The notes below the pieces were generated by a model. It saw only the letters and a program-made list of their open reading frames with translations, had not been told where the DNA came from and made no database searches. Made by a program: the position numbers and the translations under genes. A stretch of 50,383 bases of DNA from Prevotella sp. Lineage in GTDB: Bacteria; Bacteroidota; Bacteroidia; Bacteroidales; Bacteroidaceae. Position 1 is the stretch's first letter. Every line of letters begins with the position of its first letter. The stretch lies in contig JAEEQB010000033.1 of the NCBI GenBank assembly GCA_016285075.1, positions 1 through 50,383 on the forward strand, read 5' to 3'. Of the stretch, positions 7,687 to 15,688 are shown piece after piece.

Positions 7687-9165
7687 ATGGCTTCAATCTT
7701 CAAAAAATGGTACTTTATGCTGGCCATTTTCATGGCCTTGTTCTTCATACGCAATCTCATGCTGCCCATGGTGTCGGATGATATTCCCTATGCCTTTATA
7801 TGGGATGGAACCGACAAGGGGAACCTGCTCGACGGAGTGGGGCCTCGCGAACGTATTGATTCGTTCGATGACATCATCAAATCGCAGTATTCGCATTATA
7901 TGACTTGGGGAGGACGAATCATCGGCATTGGCCTTACACAACTGTTTGCGTGGGAAGGCAAAGGTTTATTCAATGTCCTTAATACACTGGTATTCATTGC
8001 ATTATCACTTCTACTCTTCAAGGTCGGAACTGGCAGGAAGCTCAGTTCGCTTAATGGCATCTACATGTTCTGGTTATTGTTTTCACTTTGGTTTCTGATA
8101 CCCGACCCGTTCCTCACAGTATTATGGATGTGCGGCTCTTGTGTGTTCCTGTGGACTGCTGTTATAGGACTGCTGTTCCTGGTGCCCTACACTCAAGCCT
8201 ACTGGCATGGGTCCGAAGCAACCGTCAGCCGTAGGTTGTCACCTGCCGCCTCTTGTCTGCTCATGGCCTTTGCAGGTCTTTGTGCGGGCTGGGCTGTAGA
8301 GACGAGTGCTGCCGTAATAGATTTTGTCGTCTTCTTTGCCCTCATCTGGTTCTGGCGGCAGAAGCAGCTGAAGGCGTGGATGGTGGTGGGCTTTGTGTTT
8401 CTCTGCATAGGTTCTGCCATGCTTGTTTTTGCGCCTGGCGAGACTGTCAGGCTGGAGCTGCAACGGCTGTATGAGTATAATCCTATGCTGCCAAAAGATA
8501 TGTACTGGACACCGCTGATGTTCTCCATCAATTTCATAGAGTGTTTCTTCCCGGTAGTCAGCAAGCAGATTCCCTTGTTGCTGCTGATAGGCTATTATAT
8601 ATGGCATTTGCCCAAGGGTCAGAGATGGAACAAGACCACGCAGTTCCAGGCTTTCATGGTTGCCGGTTCCATGGTAGTGATGATTATCTTGATATTTGTG
8701 CCAGTGGCTCCTGCACGTGCAGGCTTCTTTCCTACGTGTGCCGTTATCCTTGCATCGCTGTCAGCCATTCGGGAGCTGTTGAAGGAGCGGGATGCCATCT
8801 GGCAGCGTCACCGTCGGCTGATACAGGGCTTCGTAGCCGTCAGCGTGGTGTTGTGGGTGGCGACGGCTTCCATCTGCCTCAGTATCGAATGGGATGTGCG
8901 CCAGCAGTGGATGAGCCGCATCGACTATATCAATGCCCATCAGGATCAGGACGTGGTGGTGGTTCATCAGATAGACCTACCGCCGATAGCCGACCAACTG
9001 CCCGATTGGTGGCTTTACAACTGCGTGTCTTGGAATACTGTTGTACTGGCATGGGGCAGCGACCTGGAGCCACGCCCGGAGGGTAGCCATAATCTGATGT
9101 ACGCGCAGTATTATGGATGGAAGCGTGTCATCACCGACGGCGAGGACAGAAGGAAAATAGAGTAA
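7687..9165 (+). CDS. DUF6056 membrane protein, likely GT-C glycosyltransferase (paralogue 1)
   Basis: A 492-residue polytopic protein with about ten hydrophobic segments. After the first helix it carries Asp31-Asp32 in PMVSDDIPYAF, then FIWDG, the segment PRERIDS and SHYMTWGGR. An acidic pair after TM1 is the usual layout of GT-C enzymes, which take a sugar from a polyprenyl-phosphate carrier at the outer face of the membrane. This is inference; DUF6056 has no activity that I can name with certainty. The paralogue at 10631 shares all these motifs. The gene stands alone behind its own promoter and is followed by a small hairpin. Acceptor and sugar cannot be read. Confidence 0.75.
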   Translation: MASIFKKWYFMLAIFMALFFIRNLMLPMVSDDIPYAFIWDGTDKGNLLDGVGPRERIDSFDDIIKSQYSHYMTWGGRIIGIGLTQLFAWEGKGLFNVLNTLVFIALSLLLFKVGTGRKLSSLNGIYMFWLLFSLWFLIPDPFLTVLWMCGSCVFLWTAVIGLLFLVPYTQAYWHGSEATVSRRLSPAASCLLMAFAGLCAGWAVETSAAVIDFVVFFALIWFWRQKQLKAWMVVGFVFLCIGSAMLVFAPGETVRLELQRLYEYNPMLPKDMYWTPLMFSINFIECFFPVVSKQIPLLLLIGYYIWHLPKGQRWNKTTQFQAFMVAGSMVVMIILIFVPVAPARAGFFPTCAVILASLSAIRELLKERDAIWQRHRRLIQGFVAVSVVLWVATASICLSIEWDVRQQWMSRIDYINAHQDQDVVVVHQIDLPPIADQLPDWWLYNCVSWNTVVLAWGSDLEPRPEGSHNLMYAQYYGWKRVITDGEDRRKIE

Positions 9166-9167
9166 AT

Positions 9168-9185
9168 GGTGCCTCAATAGGCACC
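9168..9185 (+). terminator. possible weak terminator hairpin
   Basis: GGTGCC and GGCACC pair around a TCAATA loop, 2 bases after the stop of the first DUF6056 gene. No U-tract follows, so it is weak; it lies between convergent genes. Confidence 0.35.
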
Positions 9186-9222
9186 CTGCCGTGGATGAGA
9201 GGGCGGTTGGAAGGAGTGGGCA

Positions 9223-10503
9223 CTATCCGGGGATGAGAATGTCCTTCAGTTTCTTTCGTTGGTCACCGATGAGCTGTAGCGCGTACTCTGCCGACAGGCG
9301 GGCCATCGTCTCGAGCTGTTCCTGCGTATAGAGGGCATCGCTGCCTTCAACGTTGAAGGTCAGACCCTCCTCACGCATCTGCACCACCAGGAAGAGATGC
9401 TGCTCGCTCTGAGGCATCTCAATATGACAACTGGGGTAGTCGACGCCGTATATGTGGGCATACTCATAGATATTGGCGCCACTGACGTTCATCTCTGTGC
9501 CCACCTGATCCTCGAGAGGAACCTGAAGGTCTCTCATCTGGTGGAGCCAAGGATAGATGAGGGTGCGCATCGTGCCGAAGAGAACGGCCCGCGTCTGGCC
9601 AATCAGCTCTGCCACACTCTGCTCGGGGTTCACGTCGATGCGCAACGACAGACTCTTAAGGAAACATCCCATTACGTTGCCACGCAAGCGTTTGTCTATA
9701 CGTCCGTGATTGGTAGTCATGAAGACAACATCAGTCGTTCCAGCCATCTGTCCTAAAGCCAAGGCATAGGCAGCCACGCAGATGGTGGTCATCATGTTCT
9801 GTTGCTGCTCTTCTGTCAAGGTACCGGCATTCAGACGGATGTGTTTCATCCGGTTATAGTCCAGCAGGTAAAAGGTACGAAGAGTCTTTCCCCAGGGATT
9901 ATCAGTCTGACGACAGATATCGGTGTATTTGTGCCCCTTGAATTTTTCGCAGGCTATTTGCTTGGCCAATTGATAGGCATCGCTCCCGTAAGAGGCGATC
10001 TCCTCCCTGTTCCATATGGCTGCCATGTCACCCTGATCCTCTATGGGGACGCCGTTGATAGCGTTGTCTATGGAAGAACAAACCAGCTTGATAGAGATAC
10101 CATCAAAGAAGATATGGCAGAAGGAGTAGCATATAACCGTTTTGTGCTCTGTCTCTATAACGCTCAGCCTTACACCAGGTTCCTCCAGTAGTTTGAAGGG
10201 ACGCGAGAACTCACTTTTGCGAGCCTCCCATTCTTTGTATGTCATCTTGTATCGCCAGACGTTGTTGGGCATATCCGTGCTCTCACTGATCATCAGTTGT
10301 CCATCGTCCTGTCTGATCAGGTGGACATGCGTATAATGATTGGTGTCGAGTACTTTCTGACAGCTGGCTGCCACTTCATCAGCAGTCATAATCTTTTCTG
10401 GTAATTCATATTTAACTGTGACCAGGAATCCGTTCTCCATCGTCTCCATGTTGCTCTCGCGCAGCATGTCTTCTTGGGTGGAATTTAAGGGGTAAATATT
10501 CAT
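9223..10503 (-). CDS. stand-alone condensation-domain protein (NRPS C-domain family)
   Basis: A 426-residue single-domain protein of the condensation/CoA-dependent acyltransferase superfamily. The active-site motif HHxxxDG appears as CHIFFDGIS with His130 and Asp134; the second, catalytic His is kept and the first is Cys129. Further support is the late motif NVMGCFLKSLSLRIDV, typical of the floor-loop region. Free-standing members transfer acyl or aminoacyl groups from a carrier protein to an amine or hydroxyl. The gene lies alone on the minus strand between two DUF6056 paralogues. A discrete carrier protein and adenylate-forming ligase lie at 27.6-29.1 kb and are possible partners. The start is ATG at 10503; the alternative at 10521 would lie upstream of the transcript start. 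Confidence 0.8.
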   Translation of the reverse strand: MNIYPLNSTQEDMLRESNMETMENGFLVTVKYELPEKIMTADEVAASCQKVLDTNHYTHVHLIRQDDGQLMISESTDMPNNVWRYKMTYKEWEARKSEFSRPFKLLEEPGVRLSVIETEHKTVICYSFCHIFFDGISIKLVCSSIDNAINGVPIEDQGDMAAIWNREEIASYGSDAYQLAKQIACEKFKGHKYTDICRQTDNPWGKTLRTFYLLDYNRMKHIRLNAGTLTEEQQQNMMTTICVAAYALALGQMAGTTDVVFMTTNHGRIDKRLRGNVMGCFLKSLSLRIDVNPEQSVAELIGQTRAVLFGTMRTLIYPWLHQMRDLQVPLEDQVGTEMNVSGANIYEYAHIYGVDYPSCHIEMPQSEQHLFLVVQMREEGLTFNVEGSDALYTQEQLETMARLSAEYALQLIGDQRKKLKDILIPG

Positions 10504-10522
10504 ATACAAATATTTTATCATG

Positions 10523-10530
10523 CAAAAATA
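10523..10530 (-). promoter_or_regulatory. -7 box of the condensation-domain gene
   Basis: TATTTTTG on the minus strand, about 20 bases before the ATG at 10503. It sets the start codon there. Confidence 0.55.
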
Positions 10531-10593
10531 GCAAAAGCCTCCAAAAAATAGATAATTAATGGTGTAATTTTGCTTTTTTTTAGCATTTTTGTT

Positions 10594-10601
10594 TACCTTT
10601 G
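10594..10601 (+). promoter_or_regulatory. promoter of the glycan-modification operon
   Basis: TACCTTTG with an upstream TTTTG at 10568-10572 (spacer about 21), a good match to the full Bacteroidota -33/-7 promoter. The only in-frame start downstream is 10631, which fixes the start of the second DUF6056 gene. Confidence 0.7.
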
Positions 10602-10630
10602 CAAATGTTTTTACTATAGACAGTTATTTC

Positions 10631-12163
10631 ATGAAGCTACTTCAACAGATTATAACAAAGTATTGGAAGGGTACGCCTTGGCAAGTGATACTGCTTTTAT
10701 TCGCCCTGCCTTTTCTCATCCGTAATCTGCTGTTGCCAATGGTAGGTGATGATTTTTCCTACGCTTTCATCTGGGATGGTGATAATTTGGGAAACTTGAT
10801 GGATGAAATCGGCTCCCGTGAGCGCATACGTTCCTTATCTGATATTGTCGTCTCGCAGTGGTCGCACTATTTCACTTGGGGCGGCCGCACGCCTTCCATG
10901 TTTTTCATCCAGCTGTTTGCGTGGATCGGGAAAATATGGTTCGACTTGGCCAACACCATCGTGTTTACGCTGCTGATGCTGATTCTCTACTGGATTGCTG
11001 TCGGTGATATCGTTTCTCCTGGCCGGCATAAAGGTGTGTTCCTGTGGGTGCTGGTGTGCATGCTCTTCGGGGTTATCGATTATGTCAGCACCATGCTGTG
11101 GATGACGGGGGCATGTGTCTATCTGTGGTCAGGATTATGGGAATGCCTGTTCTTGCTGCCGTTTTTCACACGGAAGCATCCCTCGGCACTGCTGATGGCG
11201 CCATTAGGTTTGCTGGCAGGATGGTCTGAGGAGGCGGGCAGTCTGGTCACCGTCCTGCTGACAGCCTGGGTGATGTTTGTCTGCTGGAAGCAGAAACGGA
11301 TTGAAAAGTGGATGGTGGCAGGCTTCGTGTTCTTGCTGACAGGCTGTGGGCTGCTGATGTTATGCCCTGGCTCTATCCATCGTGAAGAGCTGATGCTCGA
11401 ATATGCATCTGACTATGTGTTGCCAGTAGAGGACTTGTTCTCAGCAAGAATGTTCTGGGAAAATTTCATAGGGGGCTTCCTACCCATTATCATTTGGGAG
11501 AGTTTCCTGTTTATCCCTGTAATTATCTGTTTCTTCAGGAATCGCGGGGATAGGTCGGGAAATCGCGGTGACAGGTCGCATGATTCTGCCGGCATGTCGG
11601 CAGGCCAAGGATCAGTCTCCATGCTTCCTGTCCCCATGATTCCTGCACTATTCACTGCCGGTGGGCTGCTGGTGCTCTGTGCCATGATGTTCGCACCCGA
11701 ATTTGAACTTCGCACGGGATTCCATTCCACTATGTTCCTGACCGTAGGCTCTGCTGCCGCCTTGAAGGAGATAGCCCCATGGCTCAGACAGGCCGTTGTT
11801 TCCACCTCTTGGCGCCGGAAGGTGCTGCTGGCAGTTGGCGGCGTTTCTGTGGCTTACGCTCTCTTCGTGCTGATAGGTTGTTTTGTGGTTGAGACATCTT
11901 ACCGTCAACAGTTTAACGATCGTTTGCGCTATGTCAGGCAGCATCAGGATGCCGACACGCTGGTGGTGCCGTTCTACAAAATCCCTTACCATCTTGACAG
12001 CTACCTCGGTCCCCGCTCAATAACCGATTTCCATATTATATATGGTGCCGATGTCGAGTCGAAGACCACCAGCAACCGTTCGCTGATGTACGCCCTTTAC
12101 TACGGGCTTCCCCCTATTCGGATAGACCGTGAAGTAGACTGGAAGAAACGAAATGGAGACTGA
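10631..12163 (+). CDS. DUF6056 membrane protein, likely GT-C glycosyltransferase (paralogue 2)
   Basis: A 510-residue polytopic protein homologous to the one at 7687: Asp40-Asp41 in PMVGDDFSYAF after TM1, then FIWDG, SRERIRS, SHYFTWGGR, and a matching tail (SLMYALYYG). It heads a four-gene operon with a MATE-ATPase fusion, a NodB-type deacetylase and a polyprenyl-type GT2. That context suits a lipid-linked sugar transferase. Near residues 303-338 it has about 20 extra residues compared with the paralogue, rich in Asn-Arg-Gly-Asp-Arg repeats. They are encoded by a GGGGACAGG-type palindrome (11536-11645) that has been absorbed in frame. The following gene overlaps it by 11 bases. The start is set by the promoter at 10594. 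Confidence 0.75.
   Translation: MKLLQQIITKYWKGTPWQVILLLFALPFLIRNLLLPMVGDDFSYAFIWDGDNLGNLMDEIGSRERIRSLSDIVVSQWSHYFTWGGRTPSMFFIQLFAWIGKIWFDLANTIVFTLLMLILYWIAVGDIVSPGRHKGVFLWVLVCMLFGVIDYVSTMLWMTGACVYLWSGLWECLFLLPFFTRKHPSALLMAPLGLLAGWSEEAGSLVTVLLTAWVMFVCWKQKRIEKWMVAGFVFLLTGCGLLMLCPGSIHREELMLEYASDYVLPVEDLFSARMFWENFIGGFLPIIIWESFLFIPVIICFFRNRGDRSGNRGDRSHDSAGMSAGQGSVSMLPVPMIPALFTAGGLLVLCAMMFAPEFELRTGFHSTMFLTVGSAAALKEIAPWLRQAVVSTSWRRKVLLAVGGVSVAYALFVLIGCFVVETSYRQQFNDRLRYVRQHQDADTLVVPFYKIPYHLDSYLGPRSITDFHIIYGADVESKTTSNRSLMYALYYGLPPIRIDREVDWKKRNGD
11536..11645. repeat. GGGGACAGG-type palindrome inside a coding region
   Basis: The left arm CAGGAATCGCGGGGATAGG (11536-11554) and right arm CCTGTCCCCATGATTCCTG (11627-11645) are inverted repeats with 3 mismatches in 19. 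A partial extra arm AATCGCGGTGACAGG follows the left one, and a 6-bp stem CTGCCG/CGGCAG (11586-11603) lies in the middle. The right arm is the same CCTGTCCCCATGATTC found in the intergenic elements at 488-550 and, with TT for AT, at 39911-39986. The frame stays open through it. Confidence 0.75.
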
Positions 12164-13910
12164 GCGCAATACATTTATCATCTCGAAGGCTCTGAAAAGC
12201 TTTCTGCTGGCTTCGATTCTGACGGCCGCTGCCGGACAGTTGGCCAGTACCTTTGATGCCATCGCCCTGGCACAGTTCGTTGGCGAGGAGGCTGTGTCGG
12301 CTCTCAGTCTGGTGATGCCAGTCACCACGCTGATCAGTTGTCTCGGACTTATGATGGCTTTTGGCGCTAACGCCCTGGCAGCCCGCGAAATAGGGAGCCA
12401 CAACCTTGAAGGCGCTTCAGACTTCTTCTCCACTGCCGTCTGGTCCATCCTGACCATCGGCGTCGCCTTCTCGTTGCTGATGTATGCAGGAATCCCTGTC
12501 ATCATGGATATGATCACCGACGAAGAGTCGCTTCGCGCCCTGCCCGCAGAATATCTGAGCGTCTACGTGCCTGGCGCCTGGCTTGAGATGCTGTCGTACG
12601 CCCTCTGTCTCTTTGTAGCGACTGACGGTCATCCGCGCAGGGTGACCATGGCGGCTTTTGCCGGTGTGCTGGTCAATGCCGTTGTTGACGTGCTGGCTGT
12701 GGGATTCCTGGACTGGGGCGTCAGGGGTGCCGCTTGTGGCTCACTGGCACAGTTTGCCGTCAATATCTTGCTGCTCACCCTCTACCTTCGCCAGCCCGCC
12801 TGCTCCTTTCGTCTGAGGTGGCCAGGACGCAAGAACATTTATTGTTTTTTAGAGAACGTCAAGGAGGGTGCGGCAGTATCATTCAGCAATATCCTGATGG
12901 CCGTCACCGTACTCCTTGTCAGCAATATCGTCTTCGATGCACTTGGCGAGCGAGGACTCTTCTTCTGGTCTGTCTGCCTGCAGATGCTGCTAGTGTCGGT
13001 AGTGTTCATCAATGGGGTGATAGAGTCCCTGTTTGCCATTGGCGGCGTGATGCTCGGCGAACACGACTTGAGAGGCTTCGGTTTGCTGTCACGGAGGGCA
13101 CTGTTAACCATCAGTCTGCTCATAGCGTTGATGATTGCACTGATGTACATCCCTGAAGCTATCGGTATCATGTTTGGCATTGAGAGCCCTCAGGAGATGG
13201 CGGCTCTCGACCACGTGCTGCGCATTTTCTCTCCGATGTTGTTACCCTTTGCCGTCACACTGGTGCTGGCGTCCGTCTATCAGATGCTCGGGCATATACT
13301 TCCCTGTGTCATCAGTGTGATAGGCCTGCTGGCAGCCGTCATTCTCGCTACCAGGCTGTTTGCTTCCTTCAATCCGGAACTTGTGTGGTGGGGGCTGCCT
13401 GTGGGTAGTGGGCTTTTCCTCATCGGCCAGCTGGCGCTTTCCTATCTCTACAGCCGCCGTAAGGGCTGTTCTGTGTCGGCCCTTACCCTGATACCTTATC
13501 ATGAGAAAGGCCGGACGTTCGACAGTTCTGTGAGGTATCAGTCGGATGAGGTGTTCTCTGTGCTGGAGAGAATCGATACTTTCCTCAAAGCGTCGAAGCT
13601 TAGCGCATACGACATTATCCGCATGGAGCTGTGCTGCGAGGAGCTCATGACCAACATTTCCCGTCATTCCCAAGGCCACATCATCCACCATTCCTTCGAT
13701 ATCCATATCTATTTTGATGACGAAACTACCTGCGTGACCCTGAAGGACTGCGGCAGGCCTTTCAACCCCATCATGGCAGGCAAGATGGTCGATCCAGACA
13801 TTGCCAAGGAAGGCTTCGAGCATCTGGGCTTGCGCCTGGTGAACCAGATTGTAGAGGATATCTCCTATAAATACATGTATGGTTTGAATATCGTATTAAT
13901 CAAAATATAA
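12153..13910 (+). CDS. MATE-family transporter fused to RsbW-type ATPase domain
   Basis: A 585-residue protein. Residues 1 to about 445 form a twelve-helix MATE/MOP-superfamily transporter (QLASTFDAIALAQFVGEEAVSAL near the start, an inverted second half from about 230). Residues about 450-585 form a soluble HATPase_c_2 domain of the anti-sigma-factor kinase (RsbW/SpoIIAB) type: N-box ELCCEELMTNISRHSQ (about 490-506), G1 box LKDCGRPFNP (about 530-540) and G2 box EHLGLRLVNQI (about 555-566). MOP relatives include drug exporters and lipid-linked sugar flippases such as MurJ and Wzx. In this operon a flippase role is attractive but unproven. The ATPase domain could regulate transport or act on a partner switch; no STAS anti-anti-sigma gene is visible nearby. 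It overlaps the upstream gene by 11 bases and the next begins 4 bases downstream. Confidence 0.85.
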   Translation: METERNTFIISKALKSFLLASILTAAAGQLASTFDAIALAQFVGEEAVSALSLVMPVTTLISCLGLMMAFGANALAAREIGSHNLEGASDFFSTAVWSILTIGVAFSLLMYAGIPVIMDMITDEESLRALPAEYLSVYVPGAWLEMLSYALCLFVATDGHPRRVTMAAFAGVLVNAVVDVLAVGFLDWGVRGAACGSLAQFAVNILLLTLYLRQPACSFRLRWPGRKNIYCFLENVKEGAAVSFSNILMAVTVLLVSNIVFDALGERGLFFWSVCLQMLLVSVVFINGVIESLFAIGGVMLGEHDLRGFGLLSRRALLTISLLIALMIALMYIPEAIGIMFGIESPQEMAALDHVLRIFSPMLLPFAVTLVLASVYQMLGHILPCVISVIGLLAAVILATRLFASFNPELVWWGLPVGSGLFLIGQLALSYLYSRRKGCSVSALTLIPYHEKGRTFDSSVRYQSDEVFSVLERIDTFLKASKLSAYDIIRMELCCEELMTNISRHSQGHIIHHSFDIHIYFDDETTCVTLKDCGRPFNPIMAGKMVDPDIAKEGFEHLGLRLVNQIVEDISYKYMYGLNIVLIKI

Positions 13911-13914
13911 GCGT

Positions 13915-14694
13915 ATGATACTTTTGAGTTTCGACACAGAGGAGTTTGACGTGCCTCGCGAGCATGGCGTAGACTTCACATTGGAACAGGGCATGGCCGT
14001 ATCGGAGACAGGTACCAACCGCATTCTCGATGTGCTGAAGCAGAACGGCGTGCGAGCCACATTCTTCTGTACAGGCAACTTTGCGGAACATGCACCGGAA
14101 GTCATGAAGCGCATCATGGATGAAGGTCACGAGGTAGCCTGTCACGGCGTGGACCACTGGCAACCCCAGGAGACTGACTTTGCCCGCTCAAAGGAGATAG
14201 TGGAGCGTATCACGGGCAGTAACGTGTACGGCTACCGTCAGCCTCGCATGTTCCCGGTAGTGGAGTCCGAGATCAAGCGGGTGGGCTATCGTTACAATTC
14301 CTCGCTCAACCCTGCATTCATCCCCGGCCGATACATGCACCTGACAACTCCGCGTACATGGTTTATGAAAGACGGAGTGATGCAGATTCCTGCATCCGTC
14401 ACACCGCTTATCCGCTTTCCGCTGTTCTGGCTTTCCCTGCATAACCTGCCTGAAGGGCTCTACCACTGGATGGTACGACGTGTGCTTAGGAGCGACGGAT
14501 ATTTCGTCACCTATTTCCATCCGTGGGAATTCTACGAGCTGAAGGAGCATCCGGAGTTCAAGATGCCTTTCATCATCCGCAACCACAGCGGCCAGCAAAT
14601 GTGCGGACGTCTCGACAGACTGATAAAAATGCTCCTGGCCCATGGCCATGAGTTCATTACCTATAACGAATTTGCAGACAGAGTAAAACCATGA
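13915..14694 (+). CDS. NodB-family polysaccharide deacetylase
   Basis: A 259-residue metal-dependent de-N-acetylase domain without signal peptide, so probably acting at the cytoplasmic side. Motifs: SFDTEEFD with Asp7 as likely catalytic base, His77-Gly-Val-Asp-His81 as the HxxxH metal site, GYRQPRM as the RxP motif, and YFHPWEF late in the chain carrying the final catalytic His. ArnD and NaxD are relatives that remove a formyl or acetyl group from an undecaprenyl-phosphate-linked sugar. Its place directly before a polyprenyl-type GT2 (4-base overlap) supports a lipid-linked sugar as substrate. A capsule or peptidoglycan deacetylase role is the alternative. Confidence 0.85.
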   Translation: MILLSFDTEEFDVPREHGVDFTLEQGMAVSETGTNRILDVLKQNGVRATFFCTGNFAEHAPEVMKRIMDEGHEVACHGVDHWQPQETDFARSKEIVERITGSNVYGYRQPRMFPVVESEIKRVGYRYNSSLNPAFIPGRYMHLTTPRTWFMKDGVMQIPASVTPLIRFPLFWLSLHNLPEGLYHWMVRRVLRSDGYFVTYFHPWEFYELKEHPEFKMPFIIRNHSGQQMCGRLDRLIKMLLAHGHEFITYNEFADRVKP

Positions 14695-15632
14695 TCAGAT
14701 TAGCTACTGTTTCACCGTGTTATAATGAGGAGGAGGTGTTGTACCACAGCGTAGAGCAGCTGACAGCTCTTTTCGAACGAATGATTGCCGAGGGGCTGAT
14801 CAGCTGTGACTCTATGATGGTGTTTGTCAACGACGGCAGCCGCGACCGCACGTGGGAGATTATCCGTGAACTGCACGGCAAGAACAAATTTGTACGGGGC
14901 ATCAACATGTCGCGCAACGTGGGCCATCAGAACGCCATCATGGCAGGCATGATGACCGCCCGCGAATGGGCTGATGCCGTGATAACCCTCGATGCCGACC
15001 TGCAGGACGACATAGAGTGCATACCCAAGATGGTGAAAGCCTTTGAGGACGGCAATGATGTCGTCTATGGAGTGAAGGTCCAGCGGCAGGCCGATGGGTT
15101 CATGAAGAAGATGACCGCCCAGACATTCTATAAGCTGCAAAGCTCAATGGGTGTGGAGAGCGTTTACAATCATGCCGACTTCCGGCTGATGAGCCGGCGT
15201 GCGCTTGACATGCTTGCAACCTATAAGGAGCATAATCTCTACTTGCGCGGACTGATTCCCCTGATAGGACTCCGCCACACCACTGTCGACGATGTCATCA
15301 GCGAGCGCTATGCCGGCAAGTCCAAGTATACGCTGCACAAGATGATGCGCCTGGCACTCAACGGCATCACAGCCTTCTCGGTGCGTCCCCTCTTTGCCAT
15401 CTACAACATCGGCATCCTGTTTCTTGTCGTAGCCTTCTGCATAGGTTGCTATGTGGCCTATTCGCTGCTCTTCAGCACGGTAGAGCCAGGCTGGGCTTCG
15501 CTCATGCTTTCCATATGGATTGTGGGGGGCTTCATCCTCATCTCAATGGGCATAGTGGGCACCTACATCGGACAGATATACACTGAGGTGAAGCGGCGTC
15601 CGCTCTATCACATTCAGGAGATACTGGCGTAA
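14691..15632 (+). CDS. GT2 glycosyltransferase, polyprenyl-phosphate sugar synthase type (ArnC/GtrB-like)
   Basis: A 313-residue family-2 glycosyltransferase: SPCYNEEE at the N-terminus, VNDGSRDRT in the nucleotide-binding region, LDADLQDD as the DxD motif (about 103-110), and SRNVGHQNA, shared with DPM1/GtrB/ArnC enzymes. Two C-terminal membrane helices (about 235-260 and 270-295) follow, as in GtrB/ArnC, which load one sugar onto undecaprenyl phosphate on the cytoplasmic face. It is the last gene of the operon and is followed by a strong terminator. Donor sugar is unknown; an N-acetylated hexosamine would fit the adjacent deacetylase. Confidence 0.9.
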   Translation: MIRLATVSPCYNEEEVLYHSVEQLTALFERMIAEGLISCDSMMVFVNDGSRDRTWEIIRELHGKNKFVRGINMSRNVGHQNAIMAGMMTAREWADAVITLDADLQDDIECIPKMVKAFEDGNDVVYGVKVQRQADGFMKKMTAQTFYKLQSSMGVESVYNHADFRLMSRRALDMLATYKEHNLYLRGLIPLIGLRHTTVDDVISERYAGKSKYTLHKMMRLALNGITAFSVRPLFAIYNIGILFLVVAFCIGCYVAYSLLFSTVEPGWASLMLSIWIVGGFILISMGIVGTYIGQIYTEVKRRPLYHIQEILA

Positions 15633-15656
15633 CGTCGGGCGAAGATGTCCTAATGA

Positions 15657-15688
15657 GCTGCCGTCATCAGTGACGGCAGCATTTTTTC
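15657..15688 (+). terminator. rho-independent terminator of the glycan operon
   Basis: GCTGCCGTCA and TGACGGCAGC form a perfect 10-bp stem with a TCAG loop, followed by ATTTTTTCG. The right arm and U-tract also encode the last codons (Lys-Lys-Cys-Cys-Arg-His) of the opposing M6 protease gene. Confidence 0.9.
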
